Shown piece by piece: positions 1 through 8,091 of a stretch of 64,000 nt of DNA (its first letter is position 1; each line of letters begins with the position of its first letter). The notes below the pieces were generated by a model. The model was not told the origin of the DNA and ran no database searches. It worked only from the letters and a program-made list of their open reading frames with translations. The DNA lies in assembly GCF_025399895.1 (NCBI RefSeq), contig NZ_JAODUA010000001.1, positions 558,001 to 622,000 on the forward strand, read 5' to 3'. The position numbers and the translations under genes were made by a program. This DNA comes from Streptomyces sp. ASQP_92. Its GTDB lineage: Bacteria > Actinomycetota > Actinomycetes > Streptomycetales > Streptomycetaceae.

Positions 1-354
1 CGGCGGTACGGCGCCGATCACCAGGCGGGCCGGCGGCAGCAGGCCGTCGTCCTCCAGGGTCCGGGTCAGCGCGTGCGCGACGAGACCGCCGAGGCTGTGC
101 CCGTACAGGAGATAGGGCCGGTCGAGCAGCGGGGTGATCAACTCCCGCAGTTCATTCATGAGTTCGGTGGCGTCGGTGATCCGGGCCTCCTTGGCGCGCG
201 GGCCGCGGCCCGGGAGCAGCACCGGGACCACCTCGGCCGTGTCGCCCAGGATCCTCTGCCACTTGGCGAAGGAGGAGATCCCGGCGCCCGCGTGGTGGAA
301 GCAGAACAGCCACGGCGTCACGGTGTCCTCGCGGACCGCGGTGTCGGATCTCAT
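1..354 (-). CDS. type II thioesterase, N-terminal 118 residues (truncated by window edge)
   Basis: The visible 118 residues start at ATG 354-352 and read into an alpha/beta-hydrolase fold. FCFHHAGAG lies near residues 17-25, and the nucleophile elbow GHSLGG is at 85-90 with Ser87. This is the pattern of stand-alone type II thioesterases, which clear mis-acylated carrier proteins of polyketide or non-ribosomal synthetases. The start overlaps the stop of the preceding cyclase gene (ATGA), so the two are probably translationally coupled. The rest of the gene, including the catalytic Asp/His, is outside the window. Its presence implies a PKS or NRPS cluster to the left; that is inference. Confidence 0.9.
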   Translation of the reverse strand, partial: MRSDTAVREDTVTPWLFCFHHAGAGISSFAKWQRILGDTAEVVPVLLPGRGPRAKEARITDATELMNELRELITPLLDRPYLLYGHSLGGLVAHALTRTLEDDGLLPPARLVIGAVPP

Positions 355-1121
355 GCGTCGATCAGGGCGACGGCCCGGGTCCAGCCCGCCCCCGCTCCGG
401 CGATCTTCACGGGGAAGCAGGACACCCGGAAGCCGTGCGTGGGCAGGGTGTCGAGCGCGGTGAGCCGCTCGACCTGGCAGTACTCGCGGCGCCGCCCGGC
501 GAAGTGCGCGGGCCACAGGACCGACTGGTCGCCGGTCTCCTGGAAGGTGCGGATCATGTGCCCGAACGGCGCGTCCAGGCTCCAGGCGTCCGTGCCGATG
601 ACGCGTACGCCGAGGTCGAGCAGGAAGTCGGTGGCCGGCCCGTCGAGCCCGGCGAAATCGGTGAAGTACCGCGGTGTGCCCGCGTGTTGGGAGGCGCCGG
701 TGTGCAGCATGACGATGTCGAGCGGCTGCGGGGTGTACCCGATCTCGGCGATCTGCTTCTCGATGCGCTCCACGCCGATGGCGCCGATGCCGACATCGCT
801 CACGTCCAGCACCACGGCCGGGCGCAGGAACCAGTCCAGCGGCATCTCGTCGATGTTGCGGGGCCGGCCGTAGTCACCGACCGAGCCGTAGTGCGAGGGC
901 GCGTCCACATGGGTGCCGGTGTGGCTGGTCAGGGTGAGTGTGTCGAGGGAGAGCAGCTCGCCCCCGGGCAGGTCGGCCGGGTCGAAGTCGAGCCCGAAGT
1001 GCTCCTTCATCTCCGCCGCCATGTGGGCGGCGCCCTCGGCCGGCGTCATGATCTCGTGGACGATGGGGTCCGGCTCCCAGCCGGCCGCGTCCACGGGCGA
1101 CGACAGATCGATGACTCGCAA
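351..1121 (-). CDS. cyclase-family (kynurenine formamidase-like) hydrolase
   Basis: A 256-residue protein of the cyclase/kynurenine formamidase superfamily. It carries the family metal-binding signature HTGTHVDAPSHY, a later HTGAS motif and a GTDAWSLDAPF segment. The family hydrolyses amides or lactones, or is found as an unassigned tailoring enzyme in metabolite clusters. The start is taken as TTG at 1121, which gives an N-terminus beginning RVIDLSSP and has GGGGG about 5 nt upstream. The open frame extends further upstream with low-complexity Arg/Pro sequence that looks non-coding. It is coupled to the downstream thioesterase by a 4-nt overlap. Substrate unknown; a role in the leftward cluster is inferred. 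Confidence 0.8.
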   Translation of the reverse strand: MRVIDLSSPVDAAGWEPDPIVHEIMTPAEGAAHMAAEMKEHFGLDFDPADLPGGELLSLDTLTLTSHTGTHVDAPSHYGSVGDYGRPRNIDEMPLDWFLRPAVVLDVSDVGIGAIGVERIEKQIAEIGYTPQPLDIVMLHTGASQHAGTPRYFTDFAGLDGPATDFLLDLGVRVIGTDAWSLDAPFGHMIRTFQETGDQSVLWPAHFAGRRREYCQVERLTALDTLPTHGFRVSCFPVKIAGAGAGWTRAVALIDA

Positions 1122-1278
1122 GGTAACCCCCAGTGTCGTTGGCGACGTTCGGGGGGCACTGTGCGGCGACGGCCTAGAGGCCGGATCGAGCCGCGCACGC
1201 GTCGGACCCCGCCCTGTGGGGGGAGAGGGCGGGGTCCGGACGCGTTGCTGCCGGGCGGTCAGGCCGCCCGTGCGCCGC

Positions 1279-2097
1279 TCAGGCGGCGAAGAGGTCGAGC
1301 ACCGGGCGACGCCGGGCCAGGTGCGAGTCGAGCGCCGGGTCACCGGCGAGCACCGCGCGGTGCAGGTGCTGGAGCCGCGCCGAGGGGTCGAGCCCCAGCT
1401 CGTCGGCGAGCCCGCGCCGCAGGTTCTGGAACACGTCCAGCGCCTGCCACTGCCGTCCGGACCGGTACAGCGCCACCATGCACTGGGCGTGCAGGCCCTC
1501 GTGCAGCGGGTGACGGGCCGTCAGCGAGGTGAGTTCGGCGAGCAGTTGCATGTGGCGGCCGAGTCTCAGGTCGGAGTCGATCCGCTGCTCCAGGACACCG
1601 AGCCGGCTCTCCTCCAGACGCACGAGCTCGATCTCCAGCAGCGGGCCCAGGCGCACATCCACCAGGGCCGGCCCGCGCCACATGGCGAGCGCGTCGCGGT
1701 AGAGCGCGGCGGCGCTCTCGTCGTCACCGCGCTCGGCGGCGCTCCGCCCGGTCGCCACCAGGTGGTCGTACTCGTGCACGTCCACCGAGCCCGGCGTCAC
1801 TTCCAGGAGGTAGCCACCGTGCCGGGTCGCGAGCACCTCACGTGCGGTGTAGGGGCTGTCCGGGCCGAGCGCTCCCGCGATCAGCCGGCGCAGCTGGAGG
1901 ATGTACGTCTGCAACGTGGTGAGCGCGCTGCGGGGCATGTCGGCGCCCCAGATCTCCTCCATCAGCGTCGGCACCGGCATGACCTGGTTGGCGTACACGG
2001 ACAGCAACGCCAGTATCTGCCGGGGCTTGCCGGCGCTCGGGACGACCGACGTGCCGCCCGATTCGGCCATGAGCGGACCGAGAACCTTGATCTCCAT
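1279..2097 (-). CDS. SARP-family transcriptional activator
   Basis: A 272-aa protein with the classic SARP layout: an OmpR-type winged-helix domain (residues ~1-95, with LQTYILQLRR in the recognition region) followed by a bacterial transcriptional activation domain (~100-250, ending in FQNLRRGLADELGLDPS). There is no NB-ARC or TPR extension, so it is the small, pathway-specific class that activates antibiotic biosynthesis genes. The start ATG at 2097 has GGAGGA 6 nt upstream, which decides against the upstream in-frame Met. It is divergent from the RiPP-like module and upstream of the cyclase/thioesterase genes, so it could control either side. Confidence 0.93.
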   Translation of the reverse strand: MEIKVLGPLMAESGGTSVVPSAGKPRQILALLSVYANQVMPVPTLMEEIWGADMPRSALTTLQTYILQLRRLIAGALGPDSPYTAREVLATRHGGYLLEVTPGSVDVHEYDHLVATGRSAAERGDDESAAALYRDALAMWRGPALVDVRLGPLLEIELVRLEESRLGVLEQRIDSDLRLGRHMQLLAELTSLTARHPLHEGLHAQCMVALYRSGRQWQALDVFQNLRRGLADELGLDPSARLQHLHRAVLAGDPALDSHLARRRPVLDLFAA

Positions 2098-2396
2098 GGG
2101 ATTCCTCCGGGGTCGGATCTGCCGGATGACCCGATGGTTTTCGGACCCGGCTCCAAGCACCCTCAAAAGCTGTCACCCGGACCCGACTTGGGGCAGTGCC
2201 GGGCTCCTGAACCCGGCATGTGAGTGTCCTGGGGACGAGTATGAAAGTTTCATGTGCATCCCGTGACCGCGGCACTGGGGCGGATTCGGCCGACCCGGCA
2301 GAGTTCTGGACGTCAGCCCGACCAGGAGTCGAGAGCCGACGGCTAGGGGGCGGGGCCCCCGAGCCTCCATCAGTGTCTGCCAGGGGGAATATCCAG
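2098..2396. promoter_or_regulatory. divergent SARP / precursor-peptide promoter region with a 13-bp dyad
   Basis: This 299-nt gap separates the SARP gene from the candidate precursor peptide. It holds a perfect dyad, ATGAAA-G-TTTCAT, at 2241-2253, markedly A/T-rich for this genome. CGGACCCG occurs twice as a direct repeat (2142-2149 and 2178-2185, 36 bp apart). SARPs are known to bind direct repeats near -35, so the direct repeat is a possible target and the dyad a possible operator for another regulator; both are inferences. No convincing -35/-10 pair was picked out. Confidence 0.4.
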
Positions 2397-2561
2397 ATGA
2401 ACGCGAACCTCAGTCTTGTCGTGACCGCCGGGGACGACCTTGTCATCGAGGAGTTCGGGCGGCACTTCCTGGTCGGACAGGCCTCGGTTCCCTGTGGTCT
2501 CACCGGTGTCACCCCGGTACCCGTGGCCGGCGCCCGTGACGCGTCTCGGTACACCGCCTGA
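2397..2561 (+). CDS. candidate RiPP (azole/azoline-type) precursor peptide, 54 aa
   Basis: A 54-codon ORF starting at ATG 2397 after GGGGGAA. The first ~28 residues form an acidic/hydrophobic leader-like segment (DDLVIEEFG at 13-21). The C-terminal half is small, Pro/Val/Gly-rich and contains the only Cys (33) plus Ser30, Thr36, Thr39, Ser50 and Thr53, residues a YcaO cyclodehydratase could heterocyclise. The stop overlaps the ATG of the YcaO fusion gene by one base (TGATG), the tight coupling expected of a RiPP precursor and its modifying enzyme. No family match is recognised from memory. The leader/core boundary and the modified residues are inference; it could also be an unrelated small ORF. 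Confidence 0.65.
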   Translation: MNANLSLVVTAGDDLVIEEFGRHFLVGQASVPCGLTGVTPVPVAGARDASRYTA

Positions 2562-4840
2562 TGGCGGCCGTCCAGACCGCCGCCCCGCTGCTGGGGTTCA
2601 AGCCGCACCTGCGGGTCGAGCAGGTGCCCGGCGAAGCGGTGTACCTGATCTCCGACCAGCGGGTCACCGCACTGCACGGTGAGCAGATCGCCCGGCTCGC
2701 CCCCTTCCTCGACGGCACCCGCCCCCTGGAGCGCATAGCCCAGGACACCGCGGACGCGCTTCCTTCTGGGCAGGCCGCCCGGCTGGTGTCGCGGCTGACC
2801 GGCGCCGGGCTGCTGTGCGGCCGTGAGCGCCAGGTGAGCGAGCGGGAGACCGCCGAGCAGGCGTACTGGGAAGCGGCGGGACTGGACGGAAACAGGGCGG
2901 CGACCGCCCTGGCCCGCGGTGCGGTACGCGTCGTATCGGTGGGCAGCACACAGGCCGCCGAACTGTCCGCGAGCCTCACGGCCGCCGGGCTCACCGTCAC
3001 CGACAGCCCCGCGGAGCTCACCCTCGTCCTGTGCGACGACTACCTGGATCCCGAACTCGCCGTCCTGGACGCCGAGTTCCGGGCTTCGGGCAGGCGGTGG
3101 CTGCCCGTGAAGACCGAGGGCACCGAGATGTGGATCGGCCCCTTCTTCGGGGATCTCGACGGGGCCTGCTGGGCGTGTCTGGCCGAACGCCTGTGGCGGA
3201 CCCGCCCGGTGGAGGCCCACGTCCAGCGCATGCTGGGCCGCTCGGGCCCGGTGCCCCGGCCCTCGTGCACGTTGCCCGCCGCCCGGCTCGCCGCCCTGCA
3301 ACTGGCCGGCCTCGAAGCCGCCAAGTGGCTCGCCGGATACCGTGACGCCGCCCAGCAGGCGCTGCGCACGCTCGACGGACTGACCCTTGCCGGGGAACTC
3401 CACCCCGTGGTGCGCCGACCCCAATGTTCGAGCTGCGGCGAGCCCGGCATGACCACGGCCCAGGTCGAGGCGCCCGTCGTGCTGCGCTCCCGCATCAAGC
3501 GGGACACCGACGGCAACGGCCACCGCAGTCTTACACCCGCGGAACTCCTGGACCGCTTCGGCCACTTGGTAGATCCGGTCACCGGCCTGGTGCGGGGAAT
3601 CAACCGCCACGCCTGCGGCCCGGAGTTCTTCAACTCGTTCTCCGCCGGCCTCAACCCGGCCGCCGGAACCCAGGGCCTGGGCGCGATACGCGGCGGGCTG
3701 CGAGCTTCCTGCGGAGGCAAGGGCGCCACTGAGATCCAGGCCAGGGTCAGCGCCCTGGCCGAGGCGCTCGAACGTCACTCGGGTCACTTCGAGGGCGGCG
3801 AGTCCACGGTTCGCGGCACCTACCGCGAGCTGGCCGCGAACGCGATCCACCCCGACACCGTCCAGCTCTACGACGAGCGGCAGTACGCCGACCGCGCCGA
3901 GTGGAACGAGCGGCACGGGCCCTTCCAGTACGTCGCCGACCCCTTCGAAGGGGAGAGACCCACCGACTGGACACCGCTGTGGTCGGTGACCGAGCAGCGC
4001 CACAAGCTGCTCCCGACCGCGCTGCTCTACTACGGGGCGCCCCAGCCATCCGGCGCCTTCTCCTGCCTGGCCACCTCCAACGGCACCGCCGCCGGGGGAA
4101 CGATCGAGGACGCCGTGCTCCAGGGCTTCCTCGAACTCGTCGAGCGCGACGCGCTGGCCCTGTGGTGGTACAACCGCACCCGCCACCCGGCCGTGGACCT
4201 GGACGCCTTCGACGATCCCTGGATCGGTGAACTGCGGCGCGTACACGCCTCGTTGGGGCGCGAGGTGTGGGTCCTCGATCTCACCGCCGACCTCGGCATC
4301 CCGGTCATGGCGGCGCTTTCGAGGATTGCCGACGCCGAAACCGGGCAGCGGCAGGACATCATGTTCGGCTTCGGCGCCCATTTCGACCCCGCGATCGCGC
4401 TCCGCCGCGCCCTGACCGAGCTGAACCAGATGATGCCCCATGTGGTGGCCCCCGACGGAAGCGTGTCCCGCGCCGCCGCCGAGGACCCCGACGTACGCGA
4501 GTGGCTGCGTACGGCGACCGTCGAGGAGCACACCTATCTGCTTCCCGCCGACTGCGCCCCGACCGGGCCCGCCACGCACGCCTACACTCCGCACGACGAC
4601 CTGTACGAAGACATCGAGACGGTCGTGGAGCTGTTGCGCGGGAAGGGCATGGAACTGCTCGTCCTCGATCAGACAAGACCCGACGTCGGGCTGCCGGTGG
4701 TCAAGGTGGTGGTGCCCGGACTCAGATCGCACTGGGCCCGCTTCGCCCCCGGACGCCTCTTCGACGTCCCGGTACAACTCGGCAGACTGGCCGCGCCGAC
4801 CCCCTACGAGGAGCTCAACCCGGTCCCGCTCTTCCTCTGA
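2561..4840 (+). CDS. E1-like/RRE–YcaO fusion, TOMM-type cyclodehydratase
   Basis: A 759-aa fused cyclodehydratase. Residues ~8-75 resemble the small winged-helix leader-recognition element. Residues ~80-300 are the E1-like half with a zinc tetrad, C203-W-A-C206 and C289-S-S-C292. From ~380 onward is the YcaO domain, with S383-C-G-G-K387 and E401/E404 of the ATP-binding face. The C-terminus, ELNPVPLFL, is the Pro-rich tail typical of azoline-forming YcaO enzymes. Such enzymes bind a leader peptide and use ATP to convert Cys/Ser/Thr to thiazolines or oxazolines. It overlaps the 54-aa precursor by one base, so the pair is likely a complete minimal RiPP module. Confidence 0.88.
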   Translation: MAAVQTAAPLLGFKPHLRVEQVPGEAVYLISDQRVTALHGEQIARLAPFLDGTRPLERIAQDTADALPSGQAARLVSRLTGAGLLCGRERQVSERETAEQAYWEAAGLDGNRAATALARGAVRVVSVGSTQAAELSASLTAAGLTVTDSPAELTLVLCDDYLDPELAVLDAEFRASGRRWLPVKTEGTEMWIGPFFGDLDGACWACLAERLWRTRPVEAHVQRMLGRSGPVPRPSCTLPAARLAALQLAGLEAAKWLAGYRDAAQQALRTLDGLTLAGELHPVVRRPQCSSCGEPGMTTAQVEAPVVLRSRIKRDTDGNGHRSLTPAELLDRFGHLVDPVTGLVRGINRHACGPEFFNSFSAGLNPAAGTQGLGAIRGGLRASCGGKGATEIQARVSALAEALERHSGHFEGGESTVRGTYRELAANAIHPDTVQLYDERQYADRAEWNERHGPFQYVADPFEGERPTDWTPLWSVTEQRHKLLPTALLYYGAPQPSGAFSCLATSNGTAAGGTIEDAVLQGFLELVERDALALWWYNRTRHPAVDLDAFDDPWIGELRRVHASLGREVWVLDLTADLGIPVMAALSRIADAETGQRQDIMFGFGAHFDPAIALRRALTELNQMMPHVVAPDGSVSRAAAEDPDVREWLRTATVEEHTYLLPADCAPTGPATHAYTPHDDLYEDIETVVELLRGKGMELLVLDQTRPDVGLPVVKVVVPGLRSHWARFAPGRLFDVPVQLGRLAAPTPYEELNPVPLFL

Positions 4841-4893
4841 AATCCGTACGACGCACACGAACGCCACACCTGCCGGTGGAAGGACCCCCTCTC

Positions 4894-5538
4894 ATGCGTA
4901 TCGACCGCCTCGCGGCCCGTGAACTCGGTGAGTTCTGGTCGCTGCGCGAGGACGTCACGGTGCTCTTCGGCCAGAGCACCGTGCTGCGCACGCCATGGGG
5001 GGAGCTGCGCCTGGAGCGCCCGGGGGCGCTGCTGCGCGAGGCGCTGCACCGGATGCAGCTCGGCCCGGTGTCCCTCGCCAACGTGGTGCCGGGGTTTCCC
5101 GGCTACGACGTGCCCGAGGACGAGTGGAACGACGCCTCGCGGGAGCTGCTCGGCGCGCTCGCGCCGCTCCAGCACCTGATCGTGCGCCATATCGCCATCG
5201 GCGCCTCGCCGGTCCTGAGCGTGGTCCCGCTCTCGCCCGACGCCACCTTCACCCCGCCGCCGGTCGCGCCCGGACGTGAACTGAGAGTGCCGACGAGCGT
5301 GGTGCTGCGCAGACCGGGACACGATCCCGTGCTGGCGTACGAGGGCTGCGACCACCGCGTCGAGCTGCACGGAGCCGACGGCCCGCGCCTGCTGCTCCAC
5401 CTGCAGGGCAGCGAGGGCGATTTCCGGTCACCGCTGGACGGGCCGCTGCCGGGGAGTGTCGTCCGGGCGGCCCGCGCCTACGCGGTCGCCGCCGGCATGC
5501 TCTCCGCGGTGGATCTCAACGGTGCCGTCCGACTGTGA
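4894..5538 (+). CDS. SagB/ThcOx N-terminal-domain-like RiPP-associated protein
   Basis: A 214-aa soluble protein starting at ATG 4894, 53 nt after the YcaO gene. The opening (LGEFWSLREDVTVLFGQS, then TPWGELRLERPGALLREALHRM) resembles the winged-helix-like N-terminal region of SagB/ThcOx azoline dehydrogenases. There is no C-terminal FMN/nitroreductase domain, so oxidation to azoles is not predicted from this protein alone. A role as scaffold or recognition partner of the cyclodehydratase is possible. Resemblance is judged by eye, so the assignment is tentative; cluster membership follows from position and strand. Confidence 0.5.
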   Translation: MRIDRLAARELGEFWSLREDVTVLFGQSTVLRTPWGELRLERPGALLREALHRMQLGPVSLANVVPGFPGYDVPEDEWNDASRELLGALAPLQHLIVRHIAIGASPVLSVVPLSPDATFTPPPVAPGRELRVPTSVVLRRPGHDPVLAYEGCDHRVELHGADGPRLLLHLQGSEGDFRSPLDGPLPGSVVRAARAYAVAAGMLSAVDLNGAVRL

Positions 5539-5567
5539 GAACCGGTCGAGCACTACAGATTCGGCCT

Positions 5568-5587
5568 CCGGATTACTTATGATCCGG
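5568..5587 (+). promoter_or_regulatory. candidate promoter/operator upstream of the first double kinase
   Basis: The 95-nt gap before the kinase gene contains the dyad CCGGAT (5568-5573) / ATCCGG (5582-5587). The loop overlaps a good -10-like hexamer, TATGAT (5578-5583). No clear -35 is visible. This could be a regulated promoter separating kinase transcription from the RiPP module. Confidence 0.35.
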
Positions 5588-5633
5588 TCCGGAGACGTGC
5601 TTCTGACCAAGCACCGAAAACCATGGGGGACAG

Positions 5634-8012
5634 TTGAAATCAGAAGTAGCCGACCAGGCGGAGGTCTTCTCCGCCGATGTCGGCAGTCAGGTGTTGCCAC
5701 CTCGCAAAGCGATAGCCATCACGGCTGGGGTGCTGCTCGGCTTCTTCGTGATCGACGGCTCGTATGTGTGGTTCGAGCATCCTCCGCGGTGGGAACTCGC
5801 CGCCGCCTTCCTTGGTTTCGCCGCAATCCTGGCGTTGCAACTCGGCCATTCCTTTCCGAGTCTCGCGCCCTGGCCCCCGCGCTACCGGTACGGGACGTGG
5901 GCCCTCCAGGGACTGCTCACGTATCTGCCGATCCTCGCGTTCGGGGTCGGCTGGGGCGGGATGACGGAGTTCCTCACGGCCTCCGCGGTGCTGGTCTTCC
6001 CCGCGGCGATCGGCTGGCCGCTGTTCTGTCTGGCGGCGGCCGGGGACAGCCTCGTCTTCTTCCACTTCGGGACCGGTTGGGAGACCGCCGTGTACGCGGT
6101 CATCGAGGCGGTGCTGATTCCTCTGATCGTGATCGGGCTCTCCCGGATGTCCGACATGATCGTCAAACTGCATCGCTCGCGCGAGGAGCTCTCCCGTCTC
6201 GCGGTCGCGAGCGAACGGCTCCGCTTCGCCCGTGACCTGCACGATGTGCTCGGCTTCAGCCTGTCGGCGATCTCCCTCAAGTGTGAACTGGCCTACCGGT
6301 TGCTGGCGGACGCGCCCGCCAGGGCGCAGGAGGAACTCGGCGAGGTACTGCGCACGTCGCGCAAGGCGCTCGCCGATGTGCGCTCCGTCAGCCGCGGCTA
6401 CCGCGAGATGTCACTGTCGGGCGAAGCCAACGCGGCCGCCTCCATGCTCCAGGCCGCGGGCATCCGCACCAGCATGAAGGTCGACGACGGGGCCCTGCCC
6501 GTCACCGTGGACACCGTCCTGGCGACCGTGCTGCGCGAGGGCCTGACCAACATGCTGCGGCACAGCAAGGCCGAGCAGTGCGAGATCACGGCCGAACGGC
6601 GCGACGGGGCAGCCGCGTTGATCCTCGCCAACGACGGCATCGGCCGCTCACGGCTGCCGAAGACGGGCGCGCACGGCGGACTGGCCGCGCTCGGCTCCCG
6701 GGTCCAGGAACTCGGCGGCACCCTCACCCACGGCTGCGACGGCGAGGGCTGGTTCCGCCTGGAAGCCGTCGTGCCCCTGCCCGCGCAGATGGACCGCGAA
6801 CCCGGCACGAGCAAACCGGTCGTCCCCGAAGCCGACGACGCCGACCGGCCGACGCTCTCGGCCAGGGGATTCGGCCACCCCGACATGGTCCCGCGCGCGG
6901 CCGCCGCGATCACCTTCGCGGTTCTGATGGGCTATTTCCTGGCGTACTCGGAAGTCGCCATGGCCTATCACCCCACCTTCGGACACGGGCTGGCGGTGGA
7001 GCTCTGCCTCTCCGCCACGCTCGTGATCCAGCTCGTCCTGTCCTTCCAGGGGCGCTTCGCCCGGACGGCCCACAGGCCCCCGGCGCTGCGGTACGCGGCC
7101 CTGGGCGCGCTCGTGCTGCTCCAGTTCGTGCCGCCGCTGTTCCTGGGCCCGACGTGGGTGGGACTGCCGGGCTTCGTCGCGGGCGCGGCCTTCCTGACGC
7201 TGCCGGCCGCGGCCGCCTGGCCGCTGGTCGCCGCCGTCACGGCCGCGTGCGGCGTCGAGCTGCACCTGGCGGGGAACACCACGTGGGACATCACCTACCA
7301 GAGCGCTTACACGGTCATGTGCGGCCTCGTGGTCTTCGGACTGTCCCGCATGGCCCAGCTCGCCTCCGAACTGCACCGCTCCCGCGCCGAGATCGCGCGC
7401 CTGGCGGTGACGACGGAGCGGCTCCGCTTCGCGCGCGACCTGCACGATCTGCTCGGTTTCAGCCTGTCGGCGATCACACTCAAGTGCGAACTCGTACGCC
7501 GGCTCGCGCAGACCAAGCCGGTGCAGGCCCAGGCCGAGCTGACCGAGGTGCTCGGGATCGCGCGTCAGGCTCTCGCCGACGTGCGTACGGTGGCCGACGG
7601 CCGCCAGCGCATGAGCCTGACCGCCGAGGCGGCGAACGCCACCGCGATGCTCGCCGGTGTCGGGATCCGGGCGACCGTGGACACCGACTGCGGAGAGCTG
7701 CCGGGCGACGTGGACACCGTCCTGGCGACCATGGTGCGCGAGGGCCTGACCAACATGCTGCGGCACAGCAGGGCCGTCCACTGCGAGATCACCGCGGAGC
7801 GCACCCCGGCCGGAGTGCGCCTGACCCTGGTCAACGACGGCGTGGACGGCGGTGCCGCACCGGGTCTCGATTCGAAGGTCAACGGCGGCAGCGGGATCGG
7901 TAATCTGACCACGCGGGTCAAGGCGGTGAACGGCCGGCTGGTGGCGGGGGCGCGACCGGACGGCCGCTTCGAGCTCAAGGCGGAGGTCGCGCTCCTCACC
8001 ACGGCCGCCTGA
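5634..8012 (+). CDS. double histidine kinase: two complete DesK/NarX-type sensor kinases fused in tandem (first copy)
   Basis: A 792-aa membrane protein made of two consecutive, full sensor kinases. Module 1 (~1-385) has about five or six membrane segments, then a HisKA_3 box DLHDVLGFSLSAI with His203 and a HATPase with EGLTNMLRHS. Module 2 (~420-792) repeats this with new membrane segments, DLHDLLGFSLSAI (His604), EGLTNMLRHS and a GGSGIGNLTTRV G-box. Both phospho-acceptor histidines and ATP-lid motifs are intact. The start is TTG 5634 after GGGGGA; the ATG eleven bases upstream hits a stop at once. An almost identical gene follows, and the facing response regulator at 10717-11331 is the obvious partner. 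Confidence 0.9.
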   Translation: MKSEVADQAEVFSADVGSQVLPPRKAIAITAGVLLGFFVIDGSYVWFEHPPRWELAAAFLGFAAILALQLGHSFPSLAPWPPRYRYGTWALQGLLTYLPILAFGVGWGGMTEFLTASAVLVFPAAIGWPLFCLAAAGDSLVFFHFGTGWETAVYAVIEAVLIPLIVIGLSRMSDMIVKLHRSREELSRLAVASERLRFARDLHDVLGFSLSAISLKCELAYRLLADAPARAQEELGEVLRTSRKALADVRSVSRGYREMSLSGEANAAASMLQAAGIRTSMKVDDGALPVTVDTVLATVLREGLTNMLRHSKAEQCEITAERRDGAAALILANDGIGRSRLPKTGAHGGLAALGSRVQELGGTLTHGCDGEGWFRLEAVVPLPAQMDREPGTSKPVVPEADDADRPTLSARGFGHPDMVPRAAAAITFAVLMGYFLAYSEVAMAYHPTFGHGLAVELCLSATLVIQLVLSFQGRFARTAHRPPALRYAALGALVLLQFVPPLFLGPTWVGLPGFVAGAAFLTLPAAAAWPLVAAVTAACGVELHLAGNTTWDITYQSAYTVMCGLVVFGLSRMAQLASELHRSRAEIARLAVTTERLRFARDLHDLLGFSLSAITLKCELVRRLAQTKPVQAQAELTEVLGIARQALADVRTVADGRQRMSLTAEAANATAMLAGVGIRATVDTDCGELPGDVDTVLATMVREGLTNMLRHSRAVHCEITAERTPAGVRLTLVNDGVDGGAAPGLDSKVNGGSGIGNLTTRVKAVNGRLVAGARPDGRFELKAEVALLTTAA

Positions 8013-8091
8013 GGCCCGAGGGCTCGCGGCGCCGGCGCGCCGGACGCGTCACGCATCACCACAATCGAAGAAGCAAGCTCACGGGGGAGAC

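Noticed and set aside
2397..2561. Lanthipeptide precursor
   Set aside because: No LanB/LanM/LanKC gene nearby and only one Cys; a YcaO enzyme is directly coupled instead.
1838..4867. A >1000-codon open frame antisense to the YcaO fusion
   Set aside because: GC-rich codon bias leaves the antisense frame open; the translation is Gly/Arg/Val-rich without motifs, while the plus-strand frame has full domain logic.
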